From assembly GCA_025991245.1 (NCBI GenBank), contig BQMJ01000013.1, positions 124,001 through 188,000 on the forward strand: a DNA stretch of 64,000 nt, given 5' to 3'. Shown one piece after another: positions 43,880 through 56,071 of this stretch. Under the pieces are notes generated by a model. That model was not told where the DNA came from, did no database searches, and worked only from the letters and a program-made list of their open reading frames with translations. The position numbers and the translations under genes were made by a program. Source of the stretch: Galdieria partita. Lineage: Eukaryota; Rhodophyta; Bangiophyceae; Galdieriales; Galdieriaceae. Positions within the stretch are counted from its first letter, which is position 1, and every line of letters begins with the position of its first letter.

Positions 43880-44132
43880 AATTTCCAGTAATTTTGCATT
43901 TTGTGATGATCACATGACCAAAAGCAAAACTTATGCCAACATGTTGAGATTTGTGAATAGTTTTATCCTCATTTGCATTGAAAACAACGTTATATACAAA
44001 TATTTCACTTTCAAACCACGTATATTTCAATAAAATTATTCCAACAAAGCTGCAATCCAACATCGTCTTGTTCATTTCAAAACAAATGAACATTGTCTCG
44101 CTCCATATTCCATACTATTGACTAAAAGGAGT

Positions 44133-45276
44133 TCAAGTTGGTAAATACAACCTCAGTTTTAGACGACGAGTTGCTTTCTTTTTTACAGTTCTTGTGGGCT
44201 TCTTTAAAGAAAGATCTTTGCTCTTAAAGGGTTTGTTCATGGCTAGTACATCGTCAGAAATATCAAACGCAAATTGCCCTGCAATATTCTTGCTATACAT
44301 GTATTGTAACCTAGCCTGCATTATTTCTCGAGTATAGAAGGGATTAAGTAACGTTTCCGACTTTGCAGACAAAGAACTCATATCATCGGGATTGGAGATT
44401 TGCCGGTGATGATACTTCGGGACTGGCCGAACTGCATACTTGCTTCCTTCCTTCAAGCCTTCAAGTAACAAAAAATTATCTAAAAGATCATCTACACCTT
44501 TGGGTATTGTAATATTGGCGACTTGTTCAGCTCCAGAATTATTCTTTAAACGGTTAATCCTCTTTCGTCTTTTGGAATGACTTGAGGTAACACAGCTGTC
44601 TTTCAATCGATCCTGTGACGAATATCCCTTTCTAGGCCTATTCTTGCGTATAGTATGACTATAAGAACAAACGCTTTCAACATCTTCGGAAGAAAATGGT
44701 GAACTGTTGGTGAAAGTGGCTTGCACAGATTCCCGATTCTCGCATTTTTCAATTGGGTTACATTCTGTCACCAATATGTTGGTCGAAGTTTCCGTCAATT
44801 CTCCGTTTTTGCACTCTTGTTGGTGCTTCTCGAACGTTTCAACAGTTTCCAGTTGCTTTGCTTCCTCTTCGAAATAACGCTCGGTTGGCGATTTGCTCAT
44901 AGTTTGTTCTTTTGTTTTTCTACTTTTCCTTTTTGGTTTCGCTACATAGTAAACTTCTCTATGAAAAGATTCAAATTCTTGTTCTAATACTGCCTCATCT
45001 CTATTCGAAACAACTTGATCTGTTTCTGTTCTTGTTTGAATAGGGGCCTGTATGAGGGTTGCTAATCTGGCAGCCAACTTTCCAATTCTACTGCCATTAA
45101 TACCCAGAAGAGACTGCTGCGTTTGTAAACACAAAGCTGCTTTCGACGGCCAGTCCTTCACTTGCGTAGGACTACTTTCCGTCTTTGTAGTCGTGTCTGG
45201 CTCCAGAATGAAGACAAATTGCTTTCACCAACAAAGATTGAAATGCCAAACGGTTGTTCTTTATGATCGTTTTCAT
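44133..45276 (-). CDS. Unknown basic, low-complexity protein
   Basis: Exons 45276-45233 and 45171-44133 give 360 aa. The long frame lacks an ATG near its start, and a 61-nt intron linking it to MKTIIKNNRLAFQS keeps the frame, which is why I place the start there. Composition is Ser/Lys/Arg/Glu-rich with several clusters (KRKSRKTKE, RKNRPRKG, SKRRKRINRLKN) that resemble nuclear localisation signals and a basic C-terminus (KKKATRRLKLRLYLPT). No domain recognised; a nuclear protein is inferred. Confidence 0.5.
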
Positions 45277-45306
45277 ATTTGCAAATACATTCCAATCTCT
45301 AATAGA

Positions 45307-46725
45307 CTAAGAAATCCCGAAATCAAAAAAACCTTTCTTCTTCTTTACTCCAGTTCCATCATCACTGTTGGTATCTTCCATCGTTCTCAACCTTTCAATC
45401 AACTGACGCTGTTCAGGATGAAGTTTCGTAGGAAGCACAACTTTCACAGTAACATAATGATCCCCTCTTACATATTTGTTTCCTAGCTTGGGAACTCCTT
45501 TGCCGGCTATTTTCAGAACGGCGCCTGGTTGAGTTCCTGGCGGGATATCGACTTCTACATTTCCATCGACAGTAGCAACTACAACACGTGTGCCTAAAAT
45601 AGCATCTACATAAGAAACTTCTAGCGTAGAATATATGTCCATTCCTTCACGACGAAAAGATTTATGGTTAGCAACCTTTAAAAAAACATACAAGTCTCCA
45701 CTAGGACCACCACGTAAACCTGCATCTCCTTCGTTACGAACGCGAAGACGGGAACCATTATCCACTCCAGGTGGAATATTAATAACCAGCTGTTTCGTTG
45801 TTTGTCGACGTCCTTGACCATTGCAAGATGGACAATAATCCTCAACTACTTGTCCTGCACCGTTGCAACTTGGACAAGTTGATGTTTGTTGAAAAGTTCC
45901 TAATGGGGTACGAGCAACTTGCATGACCATGCCTTGGCCTCCACAGGTTGAACAAACCTTCTCTTTCGAACCTGGTTTGATACCAGAACCTGAACAAGTA
46001 GTACAAGTTTCCAAATGAGATATCTTTATCTTCTGTTGACCACCGAATACAGCTTTTTCAAAGTCAATTTCCAAATCCAAACGAAGGTCTTCGCCTTGTT
46101 GAGGACCGCTCCTTCTTCGACGAGTGCTACTTCGAGAACTTGTTGCGCCACCACCAAAGAATGTTTCAAAAATATCACTAAAGGCGCCGAAATCGCCAAA
46201 GTCTCCAAAGTCAGCAAAACCCGAAGCAGCACCTGCACCCGCACTTGCCTTTACACCAGCCATTCCAAACTGATCATACCTACTTCGCATCTGAGGATCT
46301 GAAAGCACTTCATATGCTTCAGAAATTTTTTGAAACTTTTGTTTCGCGTCGGGTTCTTTATTTACGTCAGGGTGATAACGTCTCGCTAGCTTTCTAAAGG
46401 CCTTCTTGATGTCCTCCGTGCTTGCATTCCGAGTAACACCCAAAACATTATAATAATCTTCTTCTTCACAGCGAATAGTTTCAGAAAATTCAGTGCAATT
46501 GTTGTTGTCTAAGTGTGTAGAAGAAAACAGGAATCGAACCGGTCGACGAAAACAACGGGTACCGTGAAAATGAGAATAGAAGCCATTGAAGCGCTTGTAA
46601 ACTTCAGTTACAGTATGAACGTTTCTATTGCAATATTTATAGTGGGCATAGCAGCGTGAGCACGTGGAATAGCCTGTTTGTATTGGAAACGGTGTGCCAA
46701 CTACAAACGCACAAGTTGGCGACAT
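45307..46725 (-). CDS. dnaJ: Plastid/bacterial-type DnaJ (type I Hsp40)
   Basis: Co-chaperone of a DnaK-type Hsp70. 472 aa, single exon, ATG at 46725. About 90 N-terminal residues look like a transit peptide. J domain [13 protein letters not shown], with HPD in [11 protein letters not shown]; Gly/Phe region with repeated DFGDFG; zinc domain with four CxxCxGxG motifs ([32 protein letters not shown]); C-terminal client domains ([28 protein letters not shown]). Cyanobacterial architecture suggests the plastid, although mitochondria cannot be excluded. Confidence 0.93.
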   Translation of the reverse strand: MSPTCAFVVGTPFPIQTGYSTCSRCYAHYKYCNRNVHTVTEVYKRFNGFYSHFHGTRCFRRPVRFLFSSTHLDNNNCTEFSETIRCEEEDYYNVLGVTRNASTEDIKKAFRKLARRYHPDVNKEPDAKQKFQKISEAYEVLSDPQMRSRYDQFGMAGVKASAGAGAASGFADFGDFGDFGAFSDIFETFFGGGATSSRSSTRRRRSGPQQGEDLRLDLEIDFEKAVFGGQQKIKISHLETCTTCSGSGIKPGSKEKVCSTCGGQGMVMQVARTPLGTFQQTSTCPSCNGAGQVVEDYCPSCNGQGRRQTTKQLVINIPPGVDNGSRLRVRNEGDAGLRGGPSGDLYVFLKVANHKSFRREGMDIYSTLEVSYVDAILGTRVVVATVDGNVEVDIPPGTQPGAVLKIAGKGVPKLGNKYVRGDHYVTVKVVLPTKLHPEQRQLIERLRTMEDTNSDDGTGVKKKKGFFDFGIS

Positions 46726-46931
46726 AATCAACGCTGCCCTTACTGTTCAATTCCCAACCTCAGAAAAGAAAGATTCTGAAGATGCCTTATTTCAGTGTAC
46801 ATCCAACTACTCCAACAATGAAAGTACCCTTTTTTTATTTTCCCTGATAAAAACCCTCTAGCACTGTATTCAAAAGTATACCTCTGTGTCAACGACAAAA
46901 ACATCGTCGTAAAAAAATTTCGCCTATCTCT

Positions 46932-47274
46932 TCAATTATCATATACTCGGCACTCTTCTGCTTCTGGAGACTCGTCACAGAACTTTTCCAAAGGATCGGT
47001 CTTCTGCCTCACTCTCTGATGAGAAGCTTCTGCCTCTAACTCTTCCACTGCATCCCTAAGCGTTGAGAGCAGTTTGTAGGCACAGAAAAAAAAGTATTTG
47101 TTACTCTTACCAGGCAGCAGCTGCTTCCTTAGAGTCTTTTCCAAACTTTTTGGTGACTTCTTCCGCTTTCTTAATGTTCTCCTATAACTCGTTACTCCAC
47201 TCCAGTGAACGAAAAACAAACTGAGCCTACTTGTATCTGTTGTTTCCAGTTGTCAGAAGAGCTTGTGTTTGACA
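46932..47274 (-). CDS. CP12: CP12, redox linker of GAPDH and phosphoribulokinase
   Basis: Intrinsically disordered Calvin-cycle regulator of the plastid. Exons 47274-47230, 47181-47111, 47055-46932 (79 aa): NWKQQIQENIKKAEE, then EAAAAWDAVEELEAEASHQR, KTDPLEKFCDESPEAEECRVYDN. The C-terminal Cys pair that binds GAPDH is present. The N-terminal Cys pair of plant CP12 is absent: its place reads FGKDSKEAAAAWD. The ATG at 47274 leaves no transit peptide; the frame is open upstream to about 47377 without an ATG, so a 5' exon encoding one is likely missing. Confidence 0.9.
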
Positions 47275-47562
47275 TATTCCACAAGGCCCTTCTTTGCAGT
47301 GGCTGCCGACTAAAACGTAACTGACAGTGTTGTTGCTCCTATAATTGCTTTGGTTACCAAGTCCAAAACACCGTTTTCTGCTTTATAATTACCCTATACT
47401 TTAACATATTGGAACAAAAACTTGTTTCTCGTTTGCCACAAGTGACTGTTGTAGGGAGCGCTTGAATGAAACTCAACATGATTACTTGTGTCTCCAAATA
47501 ACAATTGTCCCCTCACCCAATTATGAATTAGAATCACAATTACACTTCAATTACTGAAAGGA

Positions 47563-49149
47563 TTATTCCAGTCGATCTAACCAACTTATCATATCGTCCA
47601 AAAACTGCCGACGAACTGGGAGTGTTTCATGTGATAAATAATGTCGTGCCTTTTCATAAACGAAAGCTTGTATTCCGTTCACCTCCTTATATAACTTGGA
47701 ATTCGACTGTCTACTGCTCTCAAGCAGAGATAGGTTTGAAAGTGGCGAAAGGACGTCATCTTCTCCATGAAAAAATCCAAAGGAAAGATGAGGACATAAA
47801 TGACACAATATTTCCTTCTTCAACAGTTTCTGCAGTTGATGACTAAGCTCCCACAAGGTTACTACATGTTTAAAAGAAATGTCGCGCAGTCGAAGCGGAT
47901 CTTCTCGCAAAGCCTCTATGACACGTAAATCTCTAAAGGTTGTATTAGAACTTTTTAATCGATATAATCAATAATTCTACCTGGATAATAATGAAAGATC
48001 AAGTGGCATCAAACCCCATCGGGTGGGATCCACTCGCATCTTGTATACGGTGCTTGGAATTATTTGACCAAGTAACCATAAAGACTTTTGAAATAACAAA
48101 CAATTTTCAAATATGCTCTGCCTCCTGGAAAGTTGTTTCCAGACTTTGCCAGCAGATTCATCGTTATTATATCTACAGGGGATTTGTCTCAACATAACGC
48201 CGCATGCAATAACACCTTTTATCTGCCCAGGTAATTTGTTTTGTTGCGAGTATCTGATCACATAGTCCAAAACAATAGATGCACCAAAACCCTCTCCATA
48301 TAAGAACAATGAATCAATCCTCTTTTCTGAAGTTTCCAACGTTCCCAGAATATGTGAAATCACTTCATGAAGATCAGCAGACCATATTTCACAACTAGAA
48401 AAACATCCCAAACTTGAATCTTCTCTTTCGTTCGCTATTGAGCGTCCATGGCCACGCAAATCAAAAGTTACCAAGTCATAGCCAGCATTTACGAGAGTGG
48501 GAATCAGTCTCAAACAAGCAAAGGAACCGTAGGAACCCACATCATGAACAACAAGAACCATCCTTGTATTATTTTCAAGTGATTTCCATTGTTGTAGATA
48601 CAAACAACTTGAATCCGTCGTTGAAAGGTATTCATAGGAATACAGAAGAGGTGAACGAATGGCTTCCATAGATGGACTTGATAAGAGTGGAGTCTTTCGG
48701 TTACTAACGGGAGAATCCTTCTGCAAAGGACGCCTATATGAAACAAATATGGTTCGGAATGGTAAGAGTACTGCACCAGATAAGGATTTAGGAGGGCTTT
48801 TGCTGCTTTCCAGTTGAAAGAAAGATTTTGCACAATTGTCCCAATCTCCAAAGCAGCAAAAAGCAAAACTGTCCAGTGTATATACTGTAAAATCTTTAAT
48901 ATAACTTGTTTCCTCCTGGCTCATACACTCCTGCTCAACTACTTGTTCAGTTGATTGCGCATATAGATCTTCTTTAGCTACTTTATCTGTTACAGCACAA
49001 TTTCTCTTTTCTTCTTCTACAATCAACTTATTGCCCAAAAGCTTGCATGTTCTTTTCATATACTGTTTATTTGACATATATTCTTGACTATCCTTCCAGT
49101 TGGTGAAGTAAGACAAGTGTGCCAAACAACCGAACGTAGTAAGCATCAT
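47563..49149 (-). CDS. Alpha/beta-hydrolase-fold protein lacking the nucleophile Ser
   Basis: Exons 49149-47981 and 47932-47563 (512 aa). The last about 300 residues follow the monoglyceride-lipase pattern: VLVVHDVGSYGSFACLRL, YDLVTFDLRGHGRS, the elbow LYGEGFGASIV, then HGEDDVLSP (Asp) and ARHYLSHE (His). The expected GxSxG is GEGFG, so the nucleophile position is Gly; Asp and His positions remain. It is therefore likely a non-catalytic fold user or has altered chemistry. The N-terminal about 190 residues are not recognised. Stop of the upstream same-strand gene is 19 bp before this ATG. Confidence 0.75.
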
Positions 49150-49168
49150 GTTCACAATAATTTCTCCG

Positions 49169-50802
49169 TTAATCTTTGGCTTCCATTTCCTTTGGACCTT
49201 TCATTTGTGTGGCTGTCCTGAATGAATGGCTGCCGAGAGTTTCTATATATATCCATTTCTCGTCTTGTACTAAAGCATCCTCACTTAAAGACAAAATTGG
49301 TTTTCCTGAACTATATTTTCATATACCTATTATTTTTAGTAGCCCTATGATGCACTTGAAACTCACCTATCCACCAAAACCTCACACAGTCTTACCAGCC
49401 ACTGAAGTTCTTCTTTAGTTGGCCTATCTAAAACATTGTCTACATTGTCAATCTTGAAAAATTAATCAAGAATAATCAAGAATAAAAGAGAAATATAAAG
49501 CATACCATGACAAATGCTACAGGAAAATTATCTTCAGTCGGATACAGTGGAAAGCAGTACTGGTATTGCAAGTCCAAATCATCAAAAGGGATTGCTGTTT
49601 CAGTACAATAAAGTAAAGTCATTTCTTTTCTCTTCAAGTACGGCCTCGAAGTATCATCTTCACGCTTTCTGATTGTGCTATTGTGACATTCTCGTTTATG
49701 TATCGGCCAATCTTTCTTCTGACACTTTTCACTGAAACCATCATTAGGTTACATTGCAAGACAAGTGATGACGTCACTTACTTGCAATAATGAGCAAATT
49801 TACATTGTGAACATCGATAAGTATATAACAGTTGTTGTGCGCCACAAAATGTACAAAAGACCTCAGAGGACGACGAACCTAACCCACTCATACCCATAGC
49901 TTGACAATACTTCTTACGAAAATGACTAAGCGAGCTACTAATTGCAATACCAAAGACATTTTTACTGCTACCTATGCACATTCTTTGTCTCACTCAAACT
50001 TGAATCAAGCTATATTACCTAATATGACCACAAAACGAAAGCGATCAAGGAGTCGAATACCATAAACTTCATTTTCCGAGAACTCAGACCAAGGACCTTT
50101 CTGTCTCAACCGATAAGCTATTGAAAAGAATGTTTGCACCAATGACAACTCAACTCCTTGCTTGGACAGCATTCCAGGTCTTTCATTTGCGTCAGTTCTC
50201 GTTGCAAGTTCTCTCTTGATCAGAGATTCAGAAACTGCTTTCACTAGATCCTATGACATAGAGACAGAAATGTTCAATTTTGAAAATTCAAAACATTTCA
50301 TGAACCAACTTCCAATCCTTCAGCAGGCTGCAAAATTTGCACTTGAATACCAATGCTCGACAGCTTTTGCGCAAGCTGTCTTTCCAACTCTTGATCGGAA
50401 AAACTAATAATTCCCGGTCTATGAGCTTCTTCTCCTGTTGGTGGATCGAGTATCATGCGGCACAAAAAGTCAAAGACCTTTCTTCGTCAAGAGCTTGGCA
50501 ATATTCAGAAAGAATCATCCTTACTTGGTTTGCATTCGGTTCATTATTAGGAACTTTACACAACTCGTAGCCTATCACTCGACCGTCTGGATACAAACGT
50601 ACTGCAAAATGGTAATAGGGTCTTATGGTCTATCGCAGTTGAAGCTCAAACGACCGAGCGTTTCAACAAAGCTTACCTTGTGTTGATCATCTTGAACCCA
50701 TACACGAAGTCGCCTTGATACGTATTGTATGACTTCGGAACTATTCTTTGGCAATTTCTGCACTGCTGTGATAGTGTGTTTATCAGTTGTAATTCTTTCC
50801 AT
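49169..50802 (-). CDS. MYND-type zinc-finger protein
   Basis: Eight exons: 50802-50677, 50629-50525, 50477-50310, 50250-50019, 49971-49782, 49731-49506, 49452-49367, 49310-49169 (424 aa). The N-terminal about 200 residues (FAVRLYPDGRVIGYELC, VFDFLCRMILDPPTGEE, RPGIISFSDQELERQL) are an unrecognised conserved-looking domain. The MYND finger is split by an intron: CTFCGAQQ, CSQCKFAHYC, then EKCQKKDWPIHKRECHN. MYND fingers mediate protein contacts. All junctions keep frame; donors include GTAAG, GTTGG and GTGAG types. Confidence 0.78.
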
Positions 50803-52314
50803 TTTAACAAAAGCGCTTCAACTGCTACTGGTTGACTGAATCCACAAATGAGCACGCAATTTTCGTTTTACTGGAAGTTAAAATAATCTTTCACAAGTTC
50901 CATACAGACATTCTTGTGAAGAAAAAGGAATCGCCACTCCACAATTTTCTAACTGTCACGAATAAATTATAAATTCCGCTCTCGATCATGCTGTAGCATC
51001 GACCAAAGCTTACAGATTTGATGGATACAGTGGAATTCAATGGATTTTACAGATAAATCTGAATAGTCACAACTTTGTATAGCCGTACTCTCTTTATGTT
51101 TTCCTGGTGTTTCAAGACGGATAACTCTTCACTGAATTAGTTGGATTCATCTCAAAACAGTTCAACAAGCAACAGATGATGAACTAGTACCATATTCTTT
51201 TCTGATTTGACAATTCGACGGCAAATCGGAAAAATAACAAAGCTTTGGCACTGCCACTTTACAAGGGTTTGTTTGAGTTGAAGATGTCGAGCTAGATTTG
51301 AATTTGCTTCATTGCAGAATTGTCAAACTTAAAGAAATCAGGTTTGCCATTGTAACGCTGAAACATCCCACAGAACTAGTTTGAAGATATCTATACATTA
51401 TCTGATCAAAAACCATAGCTTCAAATTGAAAAATTTACGTTCTAAACTCAATTAGTTGCAATCAAATAGTTTGTTGTTGCAGTCTTCTAATGGGAATGAT
51501 TTGAAGGATGATTTATAGGCTAAAATTGTTGCGAATTTATCCAGCAGCACATGTTGCAAAGCATTTCTTGTGGAAATTACTCAACGCAGGAGACTGAATA
51601 ATTTCTGCAAGTGTAATTAAGCTTGGGAGGTCAAAGTATCTTTCCAAAATAAGATATAACACGCAACTTTTTGAAACTTTGAGTCAAGAAAAAGCTGTAA
51701 AATGAGAAAATTCAATTCAGCAAAACAATGTAATTTATATGACACAGTTGATCAATCCTTGTTCTTATTGCCCAGTTAACTACAACAATGAAGGACAAAC
51801 AGCACCATGCATTTTCAAATAATTTCATGCTCGATGTCTTTCTTACTTATTCCAAATTGATTTATTTTTAGAGAATTCTTTTATTGTCCTTTTGGCAATC
51901 AACATTCAACAGAAGGAAAGAACAAATTTAAAGTGAAATAGCATTCAGGTGTTTTGCAACCCATTCCTGTTTCACAAGTCATAACTTGCCACAATAGTAA
52001 CTCTGGATATAGTAGTTGTCTTTCTCTTCCATTTCTGGCTTTACTTGAAAGTTACAATATGATCGATGCAAGCGGCCGATATCCTATCCACCAGTAAACT
52101 GGTTTGAGGAGATTGTCATATTTGTCAACAAAATAGACAAAAGTGTTACTCGACAAGGAATTTTAAAAGACTCAGGATATCAACATACAAGCAGATGGAA
52201 ATTATAGTTGATCAAACATTTCATTATTAGGTGCATAAGAACGCAGTACAGTCAAGAATAACAATGCAAATCTCTTCACATTAGTATCGGAAGAGTTGCA
52301 CATAGTTTGTTTCC
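50803..52314. other. Long AT-rich intergenic stretch
   Basis: About 1.5 kb between the divergent MYND and ZNF593 genes, much longer than spacers to the left. Multiple stops in all frames. I recognise no small RNA, repeat or transposon end. It marks the start of a gene-poor right part. Confidence 0.45.
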
Positions 52315-52668
52315 ATGGGCAGAATAGTCAAGCAGAAAGGCAACTTTAAACAAAATAGGAGAAAAATATTCCTACAAAGACATGTTGACCAAATCAAAGA
52401 AGAAATAGAAAAGAAAGGAGTTATTCAAGCAATGACCGAACACACTGCTGTAGATCTTGAGCTCCCAGGTTTGGGTCAGTATTATTGTTTGCCTTGCGAC
52501 CGTTACTTTGTGTCCAACGATGCTTTAAACCGACACTATAAAACAAAAGCCCATAAAAGGCGCTTGAAGGACCTACAAGAGACTTCATATTCAATTAGAG
52601 AAGCAGAAGCTGCGGGTGGTTTATCGACTCCAGACAACGGAAGACCTCGAAAAATAGACACTGTTTGA
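52315..52668 (+). CDS. ZNF593: ZNF593/Bud20-type C2H2 zinc-finger protein
   Basis: 117 aa, single exon. YYCLPCDRYFVSNDALNRHYKTKAHKRRL is a C2H2 finger with the long His-His spacing of Bud20/ZNF593. It is preceded by LELPGLGQ, typical of this family, and a basic N-terminus. Bud20 is a shuttling factor of pre-60S ribosome export. Length is that of the family. Confidence 0.88.
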   Translation: MGRIVKQKGNFKQNRRKIFLQRHVDQIKEEIEKKGVIQAMTEHTAVDLELPGLGQYYCLPCDRYFVSNDALNRHYKTKAHKRRLKDLQETSYSIREAEAAGGLSTPDNGRPRKIDTV

Positions 52669-53719
52669 CTCTCTAGAAAGGAAATGATACGAGTGAACTT
52701 TGTATCGAAGCCTTTTCCAGGGCTCTTCTTGCCTGGTTTAGAAGCTTTATCATAAAATGTTATCTGAGGCTTTACGACATAGTTTTGCCACATGTTTTAA
52801 GATATTTTCACGTGATCAACTATTATGAAGAGCTTGATATTTGCCGTCAATGTGTTTTCAATGATTCTTCAAGTTATTTCCTTTTCCCAAAACAGATAGT
52901 GTCAAGTATTTGACATTTTGTCTCCAAGCTTTCAAATATTTCCTGTAGTTGTACTGAACGTCTATTTATTGGGTTTTAAAGAAAATGTATACAAGTATTC
53001 TAACAGCGTTATTCAAATGTTGAGTAAATGGTTATTTGTTTATGTCGCATTTGGACAAATGTATTTATATTCTTTTATCTTCAACTATGTTCTCTTCTGA
53101 GTGGATAATCTTTGCTTTTGTTACAGAAACAGCAGTTCCTGGTCAAGATTGAATCATGAAACATTTTCCAGCACAAAACTCTTCAAGAGTTAATTGAAAC
53201 GACTTTCTTCAAGAACAAGTTAACAAAAACCTTGATTTCGAAATACTCATTTCTCTTCATGTAGCAATGCATGCCTTGTTCCTCATATTATCATCGGAAG
53301 TGAACGCCGAAACTAATTGAATTCTTTTGAAATATCGGATAGATACTGTAAAATATTAGTGGAACAAGGACCGAGATCATATTAGCGGCAAGAGACTACG
53401 AACATATACAGAAACGCATGCTATCTGTGTGTGTAAAGACTAGAATGTGGTCAACTGCACCAAAGCTTAATACACAGTTGATCTTTGGACATACTCCTCT
53501 TGTTACGTTCCTGATTCTTACGATTATTCTTCACTGTGTTCCTCTTGTCCTCCTTTACTCGATCAACAGTGGATTCCCCAGGTTGTAACGATGGGTCATG
53601 AGGCAATATCACCTGTTCACTTTCGTGGTTGATGCTTCGACAACCATGAATCGGACGAAATTCTCCACGTGTATCATCCCAGGCAAACTTTTATCTTTCT
53701 CTTCCCAATTCCTCGAATT
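52669..53719. other. Intergenic stretch, no supported gene
   Basis: About 1.05 kb of AT-rich DNA between ZNF593 and the small frame behind PRP31. A hydrophobic 60-codon frame at 52918-53100 has no homology and no Kozak-like context; I do not call it. Confidence 0.4.
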
Positions 53720-53995
53720 CTAGCAAACTGCTCCCACTTTCTGAAAGGTTCCTCTTTCGGAATAGGTTTGGTACGGAGAATTCCTGAAAATGGTTCGGGC
53801 AACTCCCTTTGACTCTTTCTCTATAAACTTTGTTCCGATAAAGTGAAGAGGCCCTGAACCAGAAACTCCACAGCACGTACGTTCTTCTCGTTCTTGTTTT
53901 GTCTGATCTTGTAATTTGGGTCTAGCGTCTGCAAACGACAAACTTCCCCATTCCAACTTCGTCCATCGCCATCGCCACAAAACCCAACTGCTCAT
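53720..53995 (-). CDS. Possible small protein downstream of PRP31
   Basis: 91-codon frame with an ATG at 53995, 28 nt after the PRP31 stop on the same strand. Starts MSSWVLWRWRWTKLEWGSL, then KLQDQTKQEREERTCCG and FIGTKFIEKESKG. Basic and Trp-rich N-terminus. No family recognised; it may be real given the tight spacing seen elsewhere, or an accidental frame in the PRP31 3' UTR. Confidence 0.3.
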   Translation of the reverse strand: MSSWVLWRWRWTKLEWGSLSFADARPKLQDQTKQEREERTCCGVSGSGPLHFIGTKFIEKESKGVARTIFRNSPYQTYSERGTFQKVGAVC

Positions 53996-54023
53996 TTGCG
54001 AAATGGTTGCGGGTTTACTGTTA

Positions 54024-55568
54024 TTATTTTTTCAAACCAAAAAAGGGCGTAACTGCCGAAAAATAAGTGCTTTGAGTCCCACTTTGATTACTTAGTGAAC
54101 CGACTCCCACGCCTCCCGGAGCGGGTGTCAAGGTTCCCAACTGCATTCCTTCTCCTGAAGCAAATGAAAGACTAGTTTGAAAGCCGGACAAAAGTTTCTT
54201 TCCTAAAGAAGGTTCGTTGGAACGAAGTTTTTCCAACTTCCGTTTCGCTGCTTTTGAAACAGAGTCTGTCTTTGTACTTTGCAAGTGAAGGGATCCTGAT
54301 CCTATCATACCAAAACCCTAGTGAAGAAAAGTTAGGAAAACGTAAAGAAATAGAAAAGAAACAAACAGTTTCAATGTCATTCCCATAACTGTCCTCAGGC
54401 TTTCCAAAAGCCAAACGATTCTGTTGCTTTCGAAGTTCAGTTACTGCATAGAGTTCCTTTTGTTTCCGCAATCGGCGACCACCTCGTCGCTTCTTAGGCT
54501 TCTCGTCAGGTATCTATTGACATTGGTTATAATAAATGAAACTCAGAAGAAAAAGAAATTTACCGGTAACGGTTTTGCTGTTTTTGCGGGTGGAGGCTCT
54601 TGCCACTTCTCAAACTTCTGTCGGATTTCCTCCTTAAGTTGTCTTCCTATTCTTCCGTCTCTACTTTGTTTTGCAGCATCAACACGGGAAGCCAACGAAA
54701 CTTTGGCAGATACAAGACGATTTCCTTTCTTTCTTAAGCCGTAAGGTAAAGATTGAATTTCTGTGTGATGAAAAATATAGCCCTAAATATGTTCTTTGTC
54801 AAACAATACTTCGAATTTGTACGGAATTCCTACCTCATGAGGACTAGTAAATCTCGTAGATAAGCCTAAGCCAAGAGATTTGTTTGAACCAAGGGTCTGT
54901 ATATTGCACGAAGGAATCTTCGCCAAGTTGTCTATGCCCCCTGCTAAACCGATAAGTTGGGCTGCTACGGAACTACCAACCAAAGCTGTCACATTTGGTG
55001 CCAAAATACTCATTCGACTTTCAACAAAGTTTACAAGCTTCTTCTGCACTTCGTCTAAATAAAATATCTCTCTGCATAATTCAAGGACCCATTCTAGTTC
55101 TTCTTCAGAGAGCATCTCTCCCATCGTCGAGGCAAACGTAACTGCTACAGTTATTATAGTGGCTTGTGGTAGAACTTTACTCAAGTCTTTTTGACTGAGA
55201 TCAATATCGTTCTTGATAATGACAACAGTTCGTGCGTAGTCAACAGGGTCAGAAACCAACGTTTCCAATTCAGGAAAGCGTTTTCCGTATGCTTTCTTTA
55301 GTTTTTTACCCACTGAAGCAATTTCTTCTTTGGCAAGAGAAAGATAGTTCATACATAGATTCACAAGTTCGTATTCTTTCGGTCCGACTTGTTCCGAGTA
55401 ATCCTGCGCTTCAGAAACTAATTCTAAAACTTCCTTAAAGTCTGAGGTTGTCTGCCATCCATGAGCCTTTGAACCTGCTCCTTTAAGTGGTTCAACATTA
55501 TTCGGACTTTCCAACTTTTTTGAATCGTCTTCCAAATCCTCTACAAACTGTTCCGCAAGCGTAGACAT
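54024..55568 (-). CDS. PRPF31: Pre-mRNA processing factor 31 (PRP31)
   Basis: U4/U6 snRNP protein that binds 15.5K/Snu13 and the U4 5' stem-loop for tri-snRNP assembly. Exons 55568-54834, 54782-54564, 54513-54367, 54317-54024 (464 aa). NOP domain: [65 protein letters not shown], then [22 protein letters not shown] and [34 protein letters not shown]. Family length and order are normal. Presence matches the intron-rich genome. Confidence 0.95.
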
Positions 55569-56071
55569 TTCCCTGTCAGAAGTTCTTGGTCACTGTAGGT
55601 TAAACAAAGTGGTCTTCGTAAGACACTACAATAACCTTGAACCTGCTAAACTATTTTAAGCTTTTCAACTCTGGCTTTCGAGCAATAGCCAAACTAGAAT
55701 AAATTTCTTTTCCGTTGTCCTAGAAAGATGCCTTCTCAAATCGACCGTTGTCCATCGCATTCGATAATATTGATAATCTTTCAACCATTTCGGTCCATCA
55801 CTGGGTGACTTTATCACAAGATGTTTATTTTTCACGAAAGACGTCGAGTTGGATAGTCGAATTTTCATGTAATTGAGAAATCAATTACAGAAACAATTTT
55901 TATAAGAGAAGACAGTTTTCAAAATATGTGCAAATTCTCAAAGCATAGGAGTTGAACATAGGACAATTGATTGTGCAACTGCAATAAGTACCTTTGATGT
56001 TAACTTTTTAAAAATTTATCAAGCATTTTTTACAATAGTAAAATTGTTTCCTTAAAAAGACTTGTTCTTTT
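55569..56071. other. Intergenic stretch, no supported gene
   Basis: 503 bp of AT-rich DNA upstream of PRP31. No small RNA, repeat or frame with homology seen. Confidence 0.4.

Noticed and set aside
46530-46545. GGTTCGATTCC on the minus strand, like a tRNA T-loop
   Set aside because: It is part of the DnaJ transit-peptide codons and no cloverleaf can be drawn.
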